From positions 86,624,348 through 86,688,347 of the forward strand of contig CM073887.1 of the NCBI GenBank assembly GCA_037176705.1: DNA of 64,000 nt, in the 5' to 3' direction. Within the stretch, counting starts at the first letter, position 1. Each line of letters begins with the position of its first letter. Source of the stretch: Molossus alvarezi. Lineage: Eukaryota; Chordata; Mammalia; Chiroptera; Molossidae. A program made the translations under genes and the position numbers. The notes beneath the pieces were generated by a model. The model was not told the DNA's origin, made no database searches, and saw nothing but the letters and a program-made list of their open reading frames with translations. This document shows positions 23,880 through 34,099 of this stretch, piece after piece.

Positions 23880-25087
23880 GGGGGATTCCAAAATGGTAGC
23901 GGAGTGAATGGAAGCTACACAGACCGACTCCCAGGACCAAACTGGAATTACAACAAAAATAAAGACAAATCATCAGGAAAAAGCAACAGAAAAGTAGCTT
24001 GGAGGACCATATAACCAGGGGCACTAATTTGATCCTGGTAGGATTTCAGAGGCGTGAGAGGGGGGCTGGGAGCCCACGTACAGCAGCGGCCTTAGCTGTG
24101 AGCAGTGCCCATGAGTTAAACTCACAAGCACAGTGCCCATGAGTTAAACTCACAAGCGGCTCCATAGTGCAGAGCTGGGACTGATGCTAAAATAGCCACA
24201 GCCATGCATCTTGGGCTCCGGCAGAGGGAGGGTAGACTGGACTGGAACTGTGTGGGGACAGTTGGGATTTGGAGGGCGCTCAGAGCTTTTGCTGAGTTGC
24301 GGCTACACAGGACAGTGGTCATCTTACTCTTTCCAAAGGCTCTAGGGAGAGGTGGCCCCTCCCTCAGAGATTCAACCCCACCTGGTGGCCATTGAAATGC
24401 AAATTGGGGCCCATTAACAACCAGCATCTGCCCCACCCTCAGGAAATCCCCTTAAGATGAGCACCTGAGGGAGTTTTTCATTCAACTGAGAACCAGGCGC
24501 TTCAAATAACCACTACTGATACCCTGCAGGCAAAAAGCTAGAGGATAACTGTACCATTCCTGGGCTACTAATTCTAACCAGGAAAGTAAGACTTGACAGT
24601 GGTGTTTAACGTGGGTCCTCCCTGCCTCATCCAAACCCAGGACAGGAAGCCACAAACAGTGAACACCAACACCCATAGGGAAAATTTGGCAGGCTTCAAA
24701 GCCCACTGTGATAGCCAAAATTATGAAACAAAGAAACAAATGCCAAATGAAAGACCAAGAGACCTCTACTGAAGATGAGATAAATGAGGTGCAGTTAAGC
24801 AAGTTAACAGAACTAGAATTCAGAGCCATGATCTGGAGGAAGCTCAACATCATGTGTAAGGACATGAGCATCATGAGTAGAGACATAGAAACACTGAAAA
24901 TCAACCAGTTGGAAATTAAAAACCACCAAGAAGAAATAAAGAATGACATAACAGAAATACAGAACACATTGGAAGGTCTAAACAGCAGAGTACAAGAAGA
25001 AGAGGACTGGATCAGTTAATTAAAAGACAGGGTAGAAAAACTCAACCAATCAGAAAACCAAAAGGAAAAAAACAATTAAAAAAACAG

Positions 25088-27299
25088 ACTTCCGGTCAAG
25101 ATGGTGGTGTAGGTAAACGCGGTATCGCGTCCTCCCACAACCACATCAAAGTTACAACTAAACTAAAGAACAACCATCATTCAAAACCGCCTGAAATCAA
25201 GCTGAATGGAAGTCGTACAACTACGGAACTAAGGGGAAAAAAAAAAGCAGCTACATCCAGACCGGTAGGACGGGCGGCGGCGGCGGCGCAGCGGCAGCGG
25301 AGCGCGCAGCGGCGAGACGGGCTGGTCCCACACCCAAGCGTGGTGGATAAAAATCAGGAGGCTCCCGCGGCTGGGAAGGTCCTTCCTGAGGACTGAGGGG
25401 TCCCCGTCTCACACCAGGTGCCCCGTTCAGGGTTCCAGTGCCAGGAAGAGAAGTCCCCATAACTTCTGGCTGGAAAAACCAGCGGAAACTGAGGCTCAGG
25501 GAAGCTGAAGCGGCTGGAGCCCCAGGCAGCTCCCTAAAGGGCCCGCGCACGGACTTATCGGACTCTCTCCCTCTAAGCTCGGAGGGGAGGCAGCTCGAGG
25601 GGAACCAGAGACACACAGGGAAGAACTGAGCTGTTTGGCACTGGAGCGAGGGCTGGAGAGGGGCCTTCATCGGGGACAAACGTGCTGTAAGAGGCCTTTG
25701 TTCCTTTGGTGAGCCCTTCCCGGGGCGGCAGACAGAAGCCATATCTGGGACTCCAGCAACCTGGCTCGCACTGGTAGCCCCGCCCTGCTGACTCCCTGAG
25801 GCCCCGCCCCACCCCGCCCCACACAACTTTCAAGCTGTTGTCACTTGCTTAACCATAGGATTGGCCGGTCTTGGATCCTGCTTCAGGTTTTTCCTAAATT
25901 CTTTCAAACGAGCAGCACCGGGTCTCAGCGAGCCCCATACCGCTCATTAAGTAATACACAGAAACAAACACAGGGAGGCAGCCAAAATGAGGATACAAAG
26001 AAACAGGTCCCAAATGAAAGAACAGAACAAAACCCCAATAAAAGAACTAAGCGAAAGGGAGATAAGCAACCTAACAGATACTGAGTTCAAAATACTGCTT
26101 ATAATGATGCTCAATGAACTTGGTGAGAACCTCAGTGAACTTAGGGAGGGCATCAAGAGCATAAAAAAGTACCAGTTAGAAATCATGGATACACAGTTAG
26201 AATTAAAGGAGGCATTAACTGAAATAAAGAATAATTTACACAGCTTCAATAATAGAGTATGTAGATCCAAGGAGCAAACCATCGATTTGGAATATAAGGA
26301 AGCAAAAAATCCCCAATCAGAAGAGCAAAAAGAAAAAAGAATCCAAAAAAATGAGGATAGAGTAAGGAGCCTCTGGGATAACTTCAAGCGTGCCAACATT
26401 CGCATCTTGGGGGTGCCCGAAGGAGAAGAGAGAGAACAAGAAATCGAAAACCTGTTTGAAACAATAATGGCAGAAAACTTTCCTAACTTGGTGAAGGAAA
26501 CAGACATACAAGTCCAGGAAGCACAGAGAGTCCCAAACAAGATGAACCCCAAGAGGCACACACCAAGACACATCATCATCAAAATGCAAAAGGTTCAAGA
26601 CAAAGAGAGAATATTAAAAGCAGCAAGAGAAATGCAGATAGTTACCTACAAGGGAGTACCCATTAGGCTGTCAGCTGATTTCTCAAAAGAAACTTTGCAG
26701 GCCAGAAGGGAGTGGCAAGAAATATTTAGAGTGATGAGAACCAAGAACCTACAACCAAAATTACTCTATCCTGCAAAGCTGTCATTTAGAATCGATGGAC
26801 ATACAAAAACTTTCCCAGACAAGAAAAAGTTAAAGGAGTTCATCACCACCAAACCATTATTATATGAAATGATGAAGGGTCTTTTTGAAGAAAAAGATAA
26901 AATGTATGAACAAACAAAATGGCAATGAATGCATATCTATCAACAATGGAATCTACAAACAAAATGAACAGGAAGAACAGAAACATTCTCATAGATACAG
27001 AGAACATTTTGGTGGTTGCCAGTTGGGAAGGGGATTGGGGGAATGGGTGAAAAAGGTGAAGGGATTAAGAAGCACAAATTCATTGCTAGACTGACAAACC
27101 TCAAAGGGAAAGGGGTTGGGAGGGTGGGAAGAAATAAACCAAAGAACTTATATACATAACCAATGGACACAGACAATAATGTGGGAAAAGGTGGGAGGGG
27201 GGCGGGAGGGGGGAGGAGGGGGTCAATGGGGGAAAAATGTGGAACATCTGTAATACATTTTACATCCAACAATAAAGATTTGGGAAAAAAAAAAAAAAA
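25088..27299 (+). mobile_element. HAL1-A: half-L1 with intact ORF1
   Basis: Complete non-autonomous half-L1: 5'UTR 25088-25986, ORF1 25987-26928, 3'UTR 26929-27283 with AATAAA at about 27271, and a poly-A tail. It is inserted in L1-2 ORF1, with TAAAAAAACAG at 25077-25087 and AAAAAAACAG ending at 27309. Its 5'UTR is CpG-rich with a GGC run (25269-25283). There is no ORF2, so mobility would need L1 ORF2p in trans. Of the three HAL1 copies it is the only one with a complete frame, which suggests that it is the youngest. Confidence 0.95.
25987..26928 (+). CDS. HAL1-A ORF1 protein, intact, 313 aa
   Basis: This is an uninterrupted ORF1p-like RNA-binding protein starting MRIQRNRSQMKEQNKTP. The start aligns with the L1 start MVKQRNKSQMKEQE, which supports this ATG. 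Residues 1-50 are a basic, polar N-terminus. About 50-110 is coiled coil (EFKILLIMMLNELGENLSEL, EIKNNLHSFNNRVC). About 120-215 is the RRM ([40 protein letters not shown]). About 216-313 is the C-terminal domain with LSADFSKETLQARREWQE and LLYPAKLSFRIDGHTKTFP. It ends MYEQTKWQ. Length is in the usual ORF1p range. It is expected to trimerise and bind its own RNA in cytoplasmic particles. Whether it is expressed is unknown. Confidence 0.9.
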   Translation: MRIQRNRSQMKEQNKTPIKELSEREISNLTDTEFKILLIMMLNELGENLSELREGIKSIKKYQLEIMDTQLELKEALTEIKNNLHSFNNRVCRSKEQTIDLEYKEAKNPQSEEQKEKRIQKNEDRVRSLWDNFKRANIRILGVPEGEEREQEIENLFETIMAENFPNLVKETDIQVQEAQRVPNKMNPKRHTPRHIIIKMQKVQDKERILKAAREMQIVTYKGVPIRLSADFSKETLQARREWQEIFRVMRTKNLQPKLLYPAKLSFRIDGHTKTFPDKKKLKEFITTKPLLYEMMKGLFEEKDKMYEQTKWQ

Positions 27300-27914
27300 A
27301 AAAAAACAGGAAGACAGCTTAAGAGAACTGTGGGACAATTGGAAATGTAATAATATTCACATCATAGGTGTCCCCGAAGAAGAAGAAAATGAGCAAGTGT
27401 TAGAGAATATATTTGAAGAAATAGTGATAGAAAACTTCCCTAATTTGATGATGAAAGAAAGCATTCAAGTACAAGAAGCACAGACAGCCCCAAGTAAGAA
27501 GAACCCAAACAGGCCCACACCAAGACATATAGTAATTAAAATGCCAAAAATTTAAAACAAAGAGAGAATCCTAAAAGCAGCAAGAGATAAGCAACAGGTT
27601 ACCTACAAAGGAAACCCCATAAGGCTCTCAGCTGACTTCTCACAAGAAACACTACAGGCCAGAAGGGAATGGCATGAAGTAATCAAGGTCATGAAAAGCA
27701 AGGATCTGAATCCAAGACTACTCTATCCAGCAAGGCCATCATTCAAAATAGAAGGTTAAATAAAGAGCTTCACAGACAAAAAAAGCCTAAGGGAATATAT
27801 TAGCACCAAACTAGCACTGCAAGAAATGTTAAAAGGACTGCTGTAATTAGTAGAAGAAATAGGAAGAAAAATATAACCAAACTAAATAAAAATGGCAGTA
27901 AATAAGTACACATC

Positions 27915-30038
27915 GAACTTCCGGTCAAGATGGCGGTGTAGGTAAATGCGGTATCGCGTCTTCCCACAACCACATCAAAGTTACAACTAAACTACAGAAC
28001 AACCATCATTCAAAACTGCCTGAAATCAAGCTGAATGGAAGTCCTACAACTACGGAATTAAAGCAGCAGCCACATCCAGACTGGTAGGAGGGGTGGAGGA
28101 GGATGGGCCGGTGCCACACCCAAGTGTGGTGGATAAAAATCAGGATGACACCTCAGCTGGGAAGGTCCTCACTGAGGACTGAGAAGTTCCAGTCCCACAC
28201 CAGATGCCTTGCTCAGAGTTCCAGTGCCAGGAAGAGAAGTCCCCATAACTTCTGGCTACAAAAACCAGCAGGAACTGAGGCTCAGGGAAGCTGATGTAGC
28301 TGGAGCTCCAAAACAGACTTATCAGACTCACTCCCTCTAAGCTTGGAGGGGAGGCAGCATGAGGGGCACTCGAGACACACAGGGAATAACTGAGCTGTTT
28401 GGCATTGGAGCGAGGGCTGGAGAGGGGCTTTCTCCAGGACAGATGCGCTGTCAGAGGCCTTTGTTCCTTTGGTGAGCCCTTCCCTGGGGCAGCAGACAGT
28501 CGCCATATCTGGGACTCCAGCAACTTGGCTCACACTGGTAGCCCTGCCCTGGTGATTTCCTGACGCCCCGCCCCACCCAACTTACAGGCCCACCCAAGCT
28601 GTTGCCACTTGCTTAACCATAGGATTGGCCTGTCTTGGATCCTGCTTCAGGTTTTCCTGAATTCTTTCAAACAAGCAGCATCTGGTCTCAGATAGCCCCA
28701 TACCTGTTGTTAAATAATACACAGAAACAAACACAGAGAGGCAGCCAAAATAAGGAGACAAAAAACAAGTCCCAAATGAAAGAACAGAACAAAACCCCAA
28801 GAAGAGAACGAAGCAAAATGAAGATAAGCAACCTAACAGATGCTGAGTTCAAAATATAAGGATGCTCAATTAACTTAGTGAGGGCCTCAAGAGCATAAAA
28901 AAGGAGCAGTCAGAAATGATGGATGCACAGTCAGAAAAGAAGGAGGCATTAACTGAAATAAAGAATAATTTATACAGATTCAATAGTAGAGTACGTAAAT
29001 CCAAGAAGCAAACCATTGATTTGGAATATAAGGAAGCAAAAAATACCCAATCAGTACACCAAAAAGAAAAAAGAATCCAAAAAAATGAGGATAGTGTAAG
29101 GAGCCTCTGGGATAACATCTAGTGTGCCAAGCAGGATCTTGTGGGTGCCAGAAGGAAAAGAGAGAGAACAAAAAATTGAAAACATGTTTGAAACAATAAT
29201 GGGAGAAAACTTTCCTAACTTGGGGAAGGAAACAGTCAAACAAGTCCAGGAAGCACAGAGAGTCCCAAATAAAATGAACCCCAAGAGGCCCACACCAAGA
29301 CACATCATCATCAAAATGCAAAAGGTTCCAGACAAAGAGAGAATCTTAAAAGCAGCAAGAGAAAGGCAGCTAGTTACCTACAAGGGAGTTCCCATACGGC
29401 TGTCAGCTGATTTCTCAAAAGAAACTTTGCAGGCCAGAAGGCAGTGGCAAGAAATATTCAGAGTGATGAAAAGCAAGAACCTACAACCAAGATTACTCTA
29501 TCCTGCAAAGCTGTCATTTAGAATCGATGGCCATATAAAGACTTTCCCAGAAAGGAAAAAGTTAAAGGAGTTCATCACCACCAAATCGTTATTATATGAA
29601 ATGATGAAGGGTCATTTTGAAGGAAAAGATAAAATATATGAAATAAAATATATGAACAAACAAAATGGCAATGAATACATATCTATCGACAATGGAATCT
29701 ACAAACAAGATGAACAAGCAGAACAGAAACATTCTCATAGATACAGAGAACATTTTGTTGGTTGCCAGATGGGAGGGGGTTTGGGGGAATGGGTGAAAAA
29801 GGTGAAGAGATTAAGAAGTACAAATTGATTGCTAGACTGACAAACCTCAAAGGGAAAGAGGTTGGAGGGCGGGAAGAAATAAACCAAAGAACTTATATGC
29901 GTAACCAATGAACATGGACAATAGTGTGGGAAAAGGCAGGAGGGGAGTGGGAGTGGGGAGGAGGGGGTCAATGGGGGAAAAATGAGGAACATCTGTAATA
30001 CATTCAACAATAAAGATTTTTTTAAAAAAGAGAAAAAA
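27915..30038 (+). mobile_element. HAL1-B: half-L1, decayed
   Basis: Same layout as HAL1-A: 5' end GAACTTCCGGTCAAGATGGC, ORF1, G-rich 3'UTR, 'aataaagattttttt' and tail. It is inserted 23 bp into ORF2 of L1-2. The TSD AAGTACACATC (27904-27914) and AAGTACATATC (30039-30049) has one mismatch. It is more diverged than HAL1-A and its 5'UTR lacks the GGC expansion. Confidence 0.94.
28750..29650 (+). pseudogene. HAL1-B ORF1, broken
   Basis: The expected ATG is lost ('caaaataaggag'). Stops and a frameshift break the coiled-coil part. An open piece at 28916-29122 (ALTEIKNNLYRFNSRVRKSK) ends with TAG. From 29124 the frame is open through the RRM and C-terminal domain (GVPIRLSADFSKETLQARRQ, LLYPAKLSFRIDGHIKTFPE). 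A small insertion near 29640 then shifts it into the 3'UTR, giving an artificial C-terminus to 29828. Confidence 0.9.
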
Positions 30039-33000
30039 AAGTACATATCAATAATCACCTTAAATGTAAATGGATTGAATGCTCCCATAAAAAGACACAG
30101 AGAGGCTGATTGGATAAGAAAGCAGGACTCATCTATATGTTGTTTACAAGAGATCCACCTCACAACAAAAGACTCACATAGGTTAAAAGTGAAGGGATGG
30201 AAAAAAATCTTCCAAGCAAACAGAAAGCAAAAAAAATTGGGTAGCAATACTCATATCTGATAAAATAGATTTCAAAATGAAGACCCTAACTAGAGACAAA
30301 GAAGGCTACTACATAATATTGAAAGGCTCTGTCCTTGGTAAAAATATATGTACCCAATATAGGGGCACCAAAATATATTAAAAATCTTCTTCAAAGGAAA
30401 ATCGACAGTAATACAATCATAGCAGGGGACTGCAACACTCTTCTGACATCACTGGATAGATCCTCTAGACAAAAAATTAGCAAGGAAACAGAGACTCTAA
30501 ATGCAGCACTAGACCAAATGAATTTAATAGATATCTACAGAGAATTACACCCCAAAACTACAGAATTCACATTCTTCTCAAGTGCAGATGGGACATCCTC
30601 AAAGATAGACCACATGATAGGACACAAACTAAGTCTCTTCAAGTTCAAGAATACTGAAATCATATCAAGCATCTTCTCAGATCACAATGGCATGAATCTA
30701 GAAATCAATTGCAACAAGAAAATGCAAAGACATTTGAACACATGGAGGCTAAATAGCATGTTATTAAACAATGAATGGGTCACTGAGGACATCAAGGAAG
30801 AAATCAAAAACTTCTTGGAAACCATCTAAAATGAACACAAAATCTATGGATGCAGCAAAAGCAGTTCTGAGAGGGAAGTTCATAGCACCACAGGCCTACC
30901 TCAAGAAACAAGAAAAATCTCTAATAGACTATCTAATCTCACAACTTAAAGAACTAGAAAGCAAACAAAAAGAAAACCCCAGAGCAAGTAGAAGGAAGAA
31001 AATAGTAAAGATCAGAGCAGAAATAAATGACATAGAGTCCAAAAAACAATTCAAAAGATCAATGAAACAAATAGCTTGTTTTTGGAAAAGATAAACAAGT
31101 TTGATAGACCCTGAGCTAGACTCACCAAGAAACAAAGAGAGAGAACCCAAATATACAAAATCAGAAATAAATGAGTAGATGTAACAACTGATACCACAAA
31201 AATACAAAGGATTGTTAACAACTACTATGAACAGTTATGGCAACAAATTCGGCAATCTAAGCGAAATGGACAAATTTCTAGAAACACAGTCTCCCAAAAC
31301 TGGACTGGGAAGAGATAAAAACTTGAATAGACCAATAACAAATAAGGAAATTGAAAAGGTAATCAAGATTCTCCCAGCAAACAAAAGCCCAGGTCCAGGG
31401 GGCTTCATGGGGAGTTTTACAGAACATTAAAAAAAAAACTAACACCCATTCTCTTCAAACTATTTCAAAAAATTCAAGAAGAAGGAAGACTTCCAAACTC
31501 ATTCTATGAGGCCAGCATAATTTTAATTCCAAAACCAGAAAAAGACACTACAAAGAAATAAAACTACAGGCCAATATCCCTTATAAACAGAGATGCCAAA
31601 ATCCCGAACAAGATAGTAGCAAATCGAATCCAGCAATACATCAAAAAAAATTATTCACCATGACCAAGTGGGATTCATCCAGGGATGCAAGGCTGGGACA
31701 ATATTTGGAAATCAATAAATGTGATACACCACATAAGTAAAAGGAAGAGTAAAAACCACATGATCATATCAGTAGATGCCAAAAAAGCCATTGACACAAT
31801 TCAGCATCCATTTCTAATAAAAATGCTCTGCAATGTGGGAATAGAGGGATAATATCTTGATATAATAAAGGCCATACATGAAAGACCTACAGCCAACATC
31901 ATACTCAATGGGGAAAAACTAAAAACATTTCCCTTAAGTACAGGAACAAGACAAGGATGCCAACTTTTGCCACTGTTATTTAGCATAGCACTGGAAATCT
32001 TAGCCACAGCAATCAGACAGGAAGAAAAATTAAAAGGGATCCAAATTGGAAAGGAGGAAGTGAAACTTTCATTATTCGCCGATGACATGATACTATACGT
32101 AGAAAACCCCAGAGACTCCATCAAAAATTTACTAGACTTAGTAAATGAATTTGGCAAAGTAGCAGGATACAAAATTAACATCAAGAAATCAATGGTATTC
32201 TCATTCACCAATGATGAACTCACCGAAAGAGAAACTAAGAAAACAATCCCATTTACCATTGTGGTAAAAAAAAATTAAGATACCTAGGAATAAACTTAAC
32301 CACAGAAATAAAAGACCCATTTGCAGAAAACTACAGGTCACTAAAAAAAGAAATAGAGGAAGATATTAAAAATTGGAAGCACATACATTGTTCATGGATT
32401 GGAAGAATTACATCATTAAAATGTCCATTCTACCCAAAGTAATCTATAGATTAAATGCAGTCCCCATCAAAATACCAACGACATATTTCACAGAACTAGA
32501 ACAAATACTTCAAAAGTTCCTATGGAACCAAAAAAGACCTCAAATAGCTACAGCAATCTTGAAAAAAAAAGAACAAAGTTGGAGGGATCACATTACCAGT
32601 TTTCAGGTTATATTACAAAGCAACAGTAATCAAAGCAGGAGAACAGGCATATAGACCAGTGGAACAGAACAGAGAACCCAGAAATGGAACCAAGGCAATA
32701 TGCTCAATTAATATTTGACAAAGGTGGCAAGAGCATACAGTGGAGTAAAGACAGCCTCTTTAATAAATGGTGTTGGGGAAAATTGGACAGCTACATGCAA
32801 AAAAAAAAAAAAAAAAAAAAAGGAACTAGACCATCAACTTACACCCTACACAAGAATAAACTCAAAATGAATAAAAGACTTAAATGTGACTCATGAATCC
32901 ATAAAAATCCTAGAAGAAACTGTAGGCAACAAAATTTCAGACATCACATGCAGCCGAATTTTCACTGACATATCACCTAAGAAAAGAGAAACAAAGGAAA

Positions 33001-34099
33001 AAATGAACACATGGGACCACATCATACTAAAAATCTTCTGCACAGCCAAAGAAACAACCATCAAACTGGAAAGGCCACCCACTGTATGGGAGAGCATCAT
33101 TGCCAATGATATATCAGATAAGGGGTTAATTTCAAATATATATAGAGTGCTCATACAACTCAACAAATGGAAGACTGAGAACCCAATTAAAACATGGGCT
33201 AAATAGCCACCTTTCCTATCAGGACATACAAATGGCCAGGAGACATAAGAAGAAATGCTGGACATCACTAATCATCAGAGAGATGCAAATTAAAACAACA
33301 ATGAGGTATCACTTCACACCTGTCAGAATGGCTGCCATCAACAAATCATCAAACAACAAGTGTTGGCGATGGTGTGGAGAAAAGGGGACTCTAGTACACT
33401 GCTGGTGGGAATGCAGACTGGTGCAGCCACAATGGAAAACAATATGGTGTTACCTCAAAAATTAAAGATGGAACTGCCATTTGACCCAGTGATCCCACTT
33501 CTAGGAAAATACACTAAGAAGCCTGAAGCACCAATTAGAAAGAATATATGTACCCCCATGTTTGTAGCAGCACTCTTTACAGTAGCTAAGATCTAGAAAC
33601 AGCCCAAATGTCCATCAATAGACAAATGGATAAAAAAGCTCGGGTGTATATACATAATGGAGTAATATGCAGCTGTAAGAAAGAACGATCTCTTATTCTT
33701 TGAGACAATATGGAGGGACCTAGAATGTGTCATCCTAAGTGAAACAAGCCAAACAGAGAATGACAAGTATCATATGATGTCACTTATGTGTGGAATATAA
33801 TGAACATAACCATCTGAGGAATGGGGTAGTCCCAGAGACGTAGAAGTGGGGTACAGACTGACAATCCCCAGAGGAGGGGGTGGTGGGGGAGAGATAAACC
33901 ACAGAACTTATATTCATGTGTGCCTGAACAATGGACATGGACAAAAAAGCTGGGGACAGGGTGGGGAGGGTTGGGGATGGGGGAATTGGTAGGGGGAAAA
34001 GGAGAGACATCTGTAACAAAAATATATTAATTAATTAAATTTAAAAATTAGAAAAAAATAAACTCTACTCAGTTAACAACAACAACAACAAAAAGATAA

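Larger units (their letters stand above)
24720..27846 (+). pseudogene. L1-2 ORF1, split by HAL1-A and broken
   Basis: The normal ATG (24720) is ATT, and the next codon has become ATG (24723). The open frame to 25019 encodes the coiled coil (MKQRNKCQMKDQETSTEDEI, LRRKLNIM-like heptads). A stop follows DWIS. HAL1-A lies at 25088-27299. The 3' part at 27304-27846 has the RRM (LWDNWKCNNIHIIGVPEEEE, RHIVIKMPKI) with a stop at 27553-27555. C-terminal-domain sequence follows, with TAA at 27844. The lysine-coding A run near 27778 is only 7 nt long here. Confidence 0.9.
27892..33800 (+). pseudogene. L1-2 ORF2, split by HAL1-B and broken
   Basis: Begins ATGGCAGTAAATAAGTACAC at 27892 and resumes after HAL1-B at 30050 with ISIITLNVNGLNAPIKRH (endonuclease). 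The frame is broken many times. Recognisable parts are the endonuclease segment 30335-30829 ([20 protein letters not shown]), the RT with [18 protein letters not shown] (about 32060-32115) and the C-terminal [18 protein letters not shown] region (about 33350-33420). The stop is TAA at 33798. A 21-24-nt A run lies at about 32800-32821. Confidence 0.9.
23880..34060 (+). mobile_element. L1-2: full-length LINE-1 carrying two HAL1 insertions
   Basis: The 5'UTR (23880-24719) starts GGGGATTCCAAAATGGTAGC. ORF1 is split at 25087/27300 by HAL1-A, and ORF2 is split at 27914/30039 by HAL1-B. The 3'UTR runs from 33801 with G-rich tracts to an A/T tail near 34060. Removing the two HAL1s restores collinearity with L1-1, L1-3 and L1-4. 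A 28-bp tandem duplication lies in the 5'UTR at 24103-24157. No clear TSD of L1-2 itself was found, because both ends are A-rich. Both ORFs are broken. Confidence 0.92.

Noticed and set aside
27303..27555. Separate ORF1-like gene after HAL1-A
   Set aside because: It is the second half of L1-2 ORF1, displaced by HAL1-A. The TSD and collinearity with L1-3 show this.
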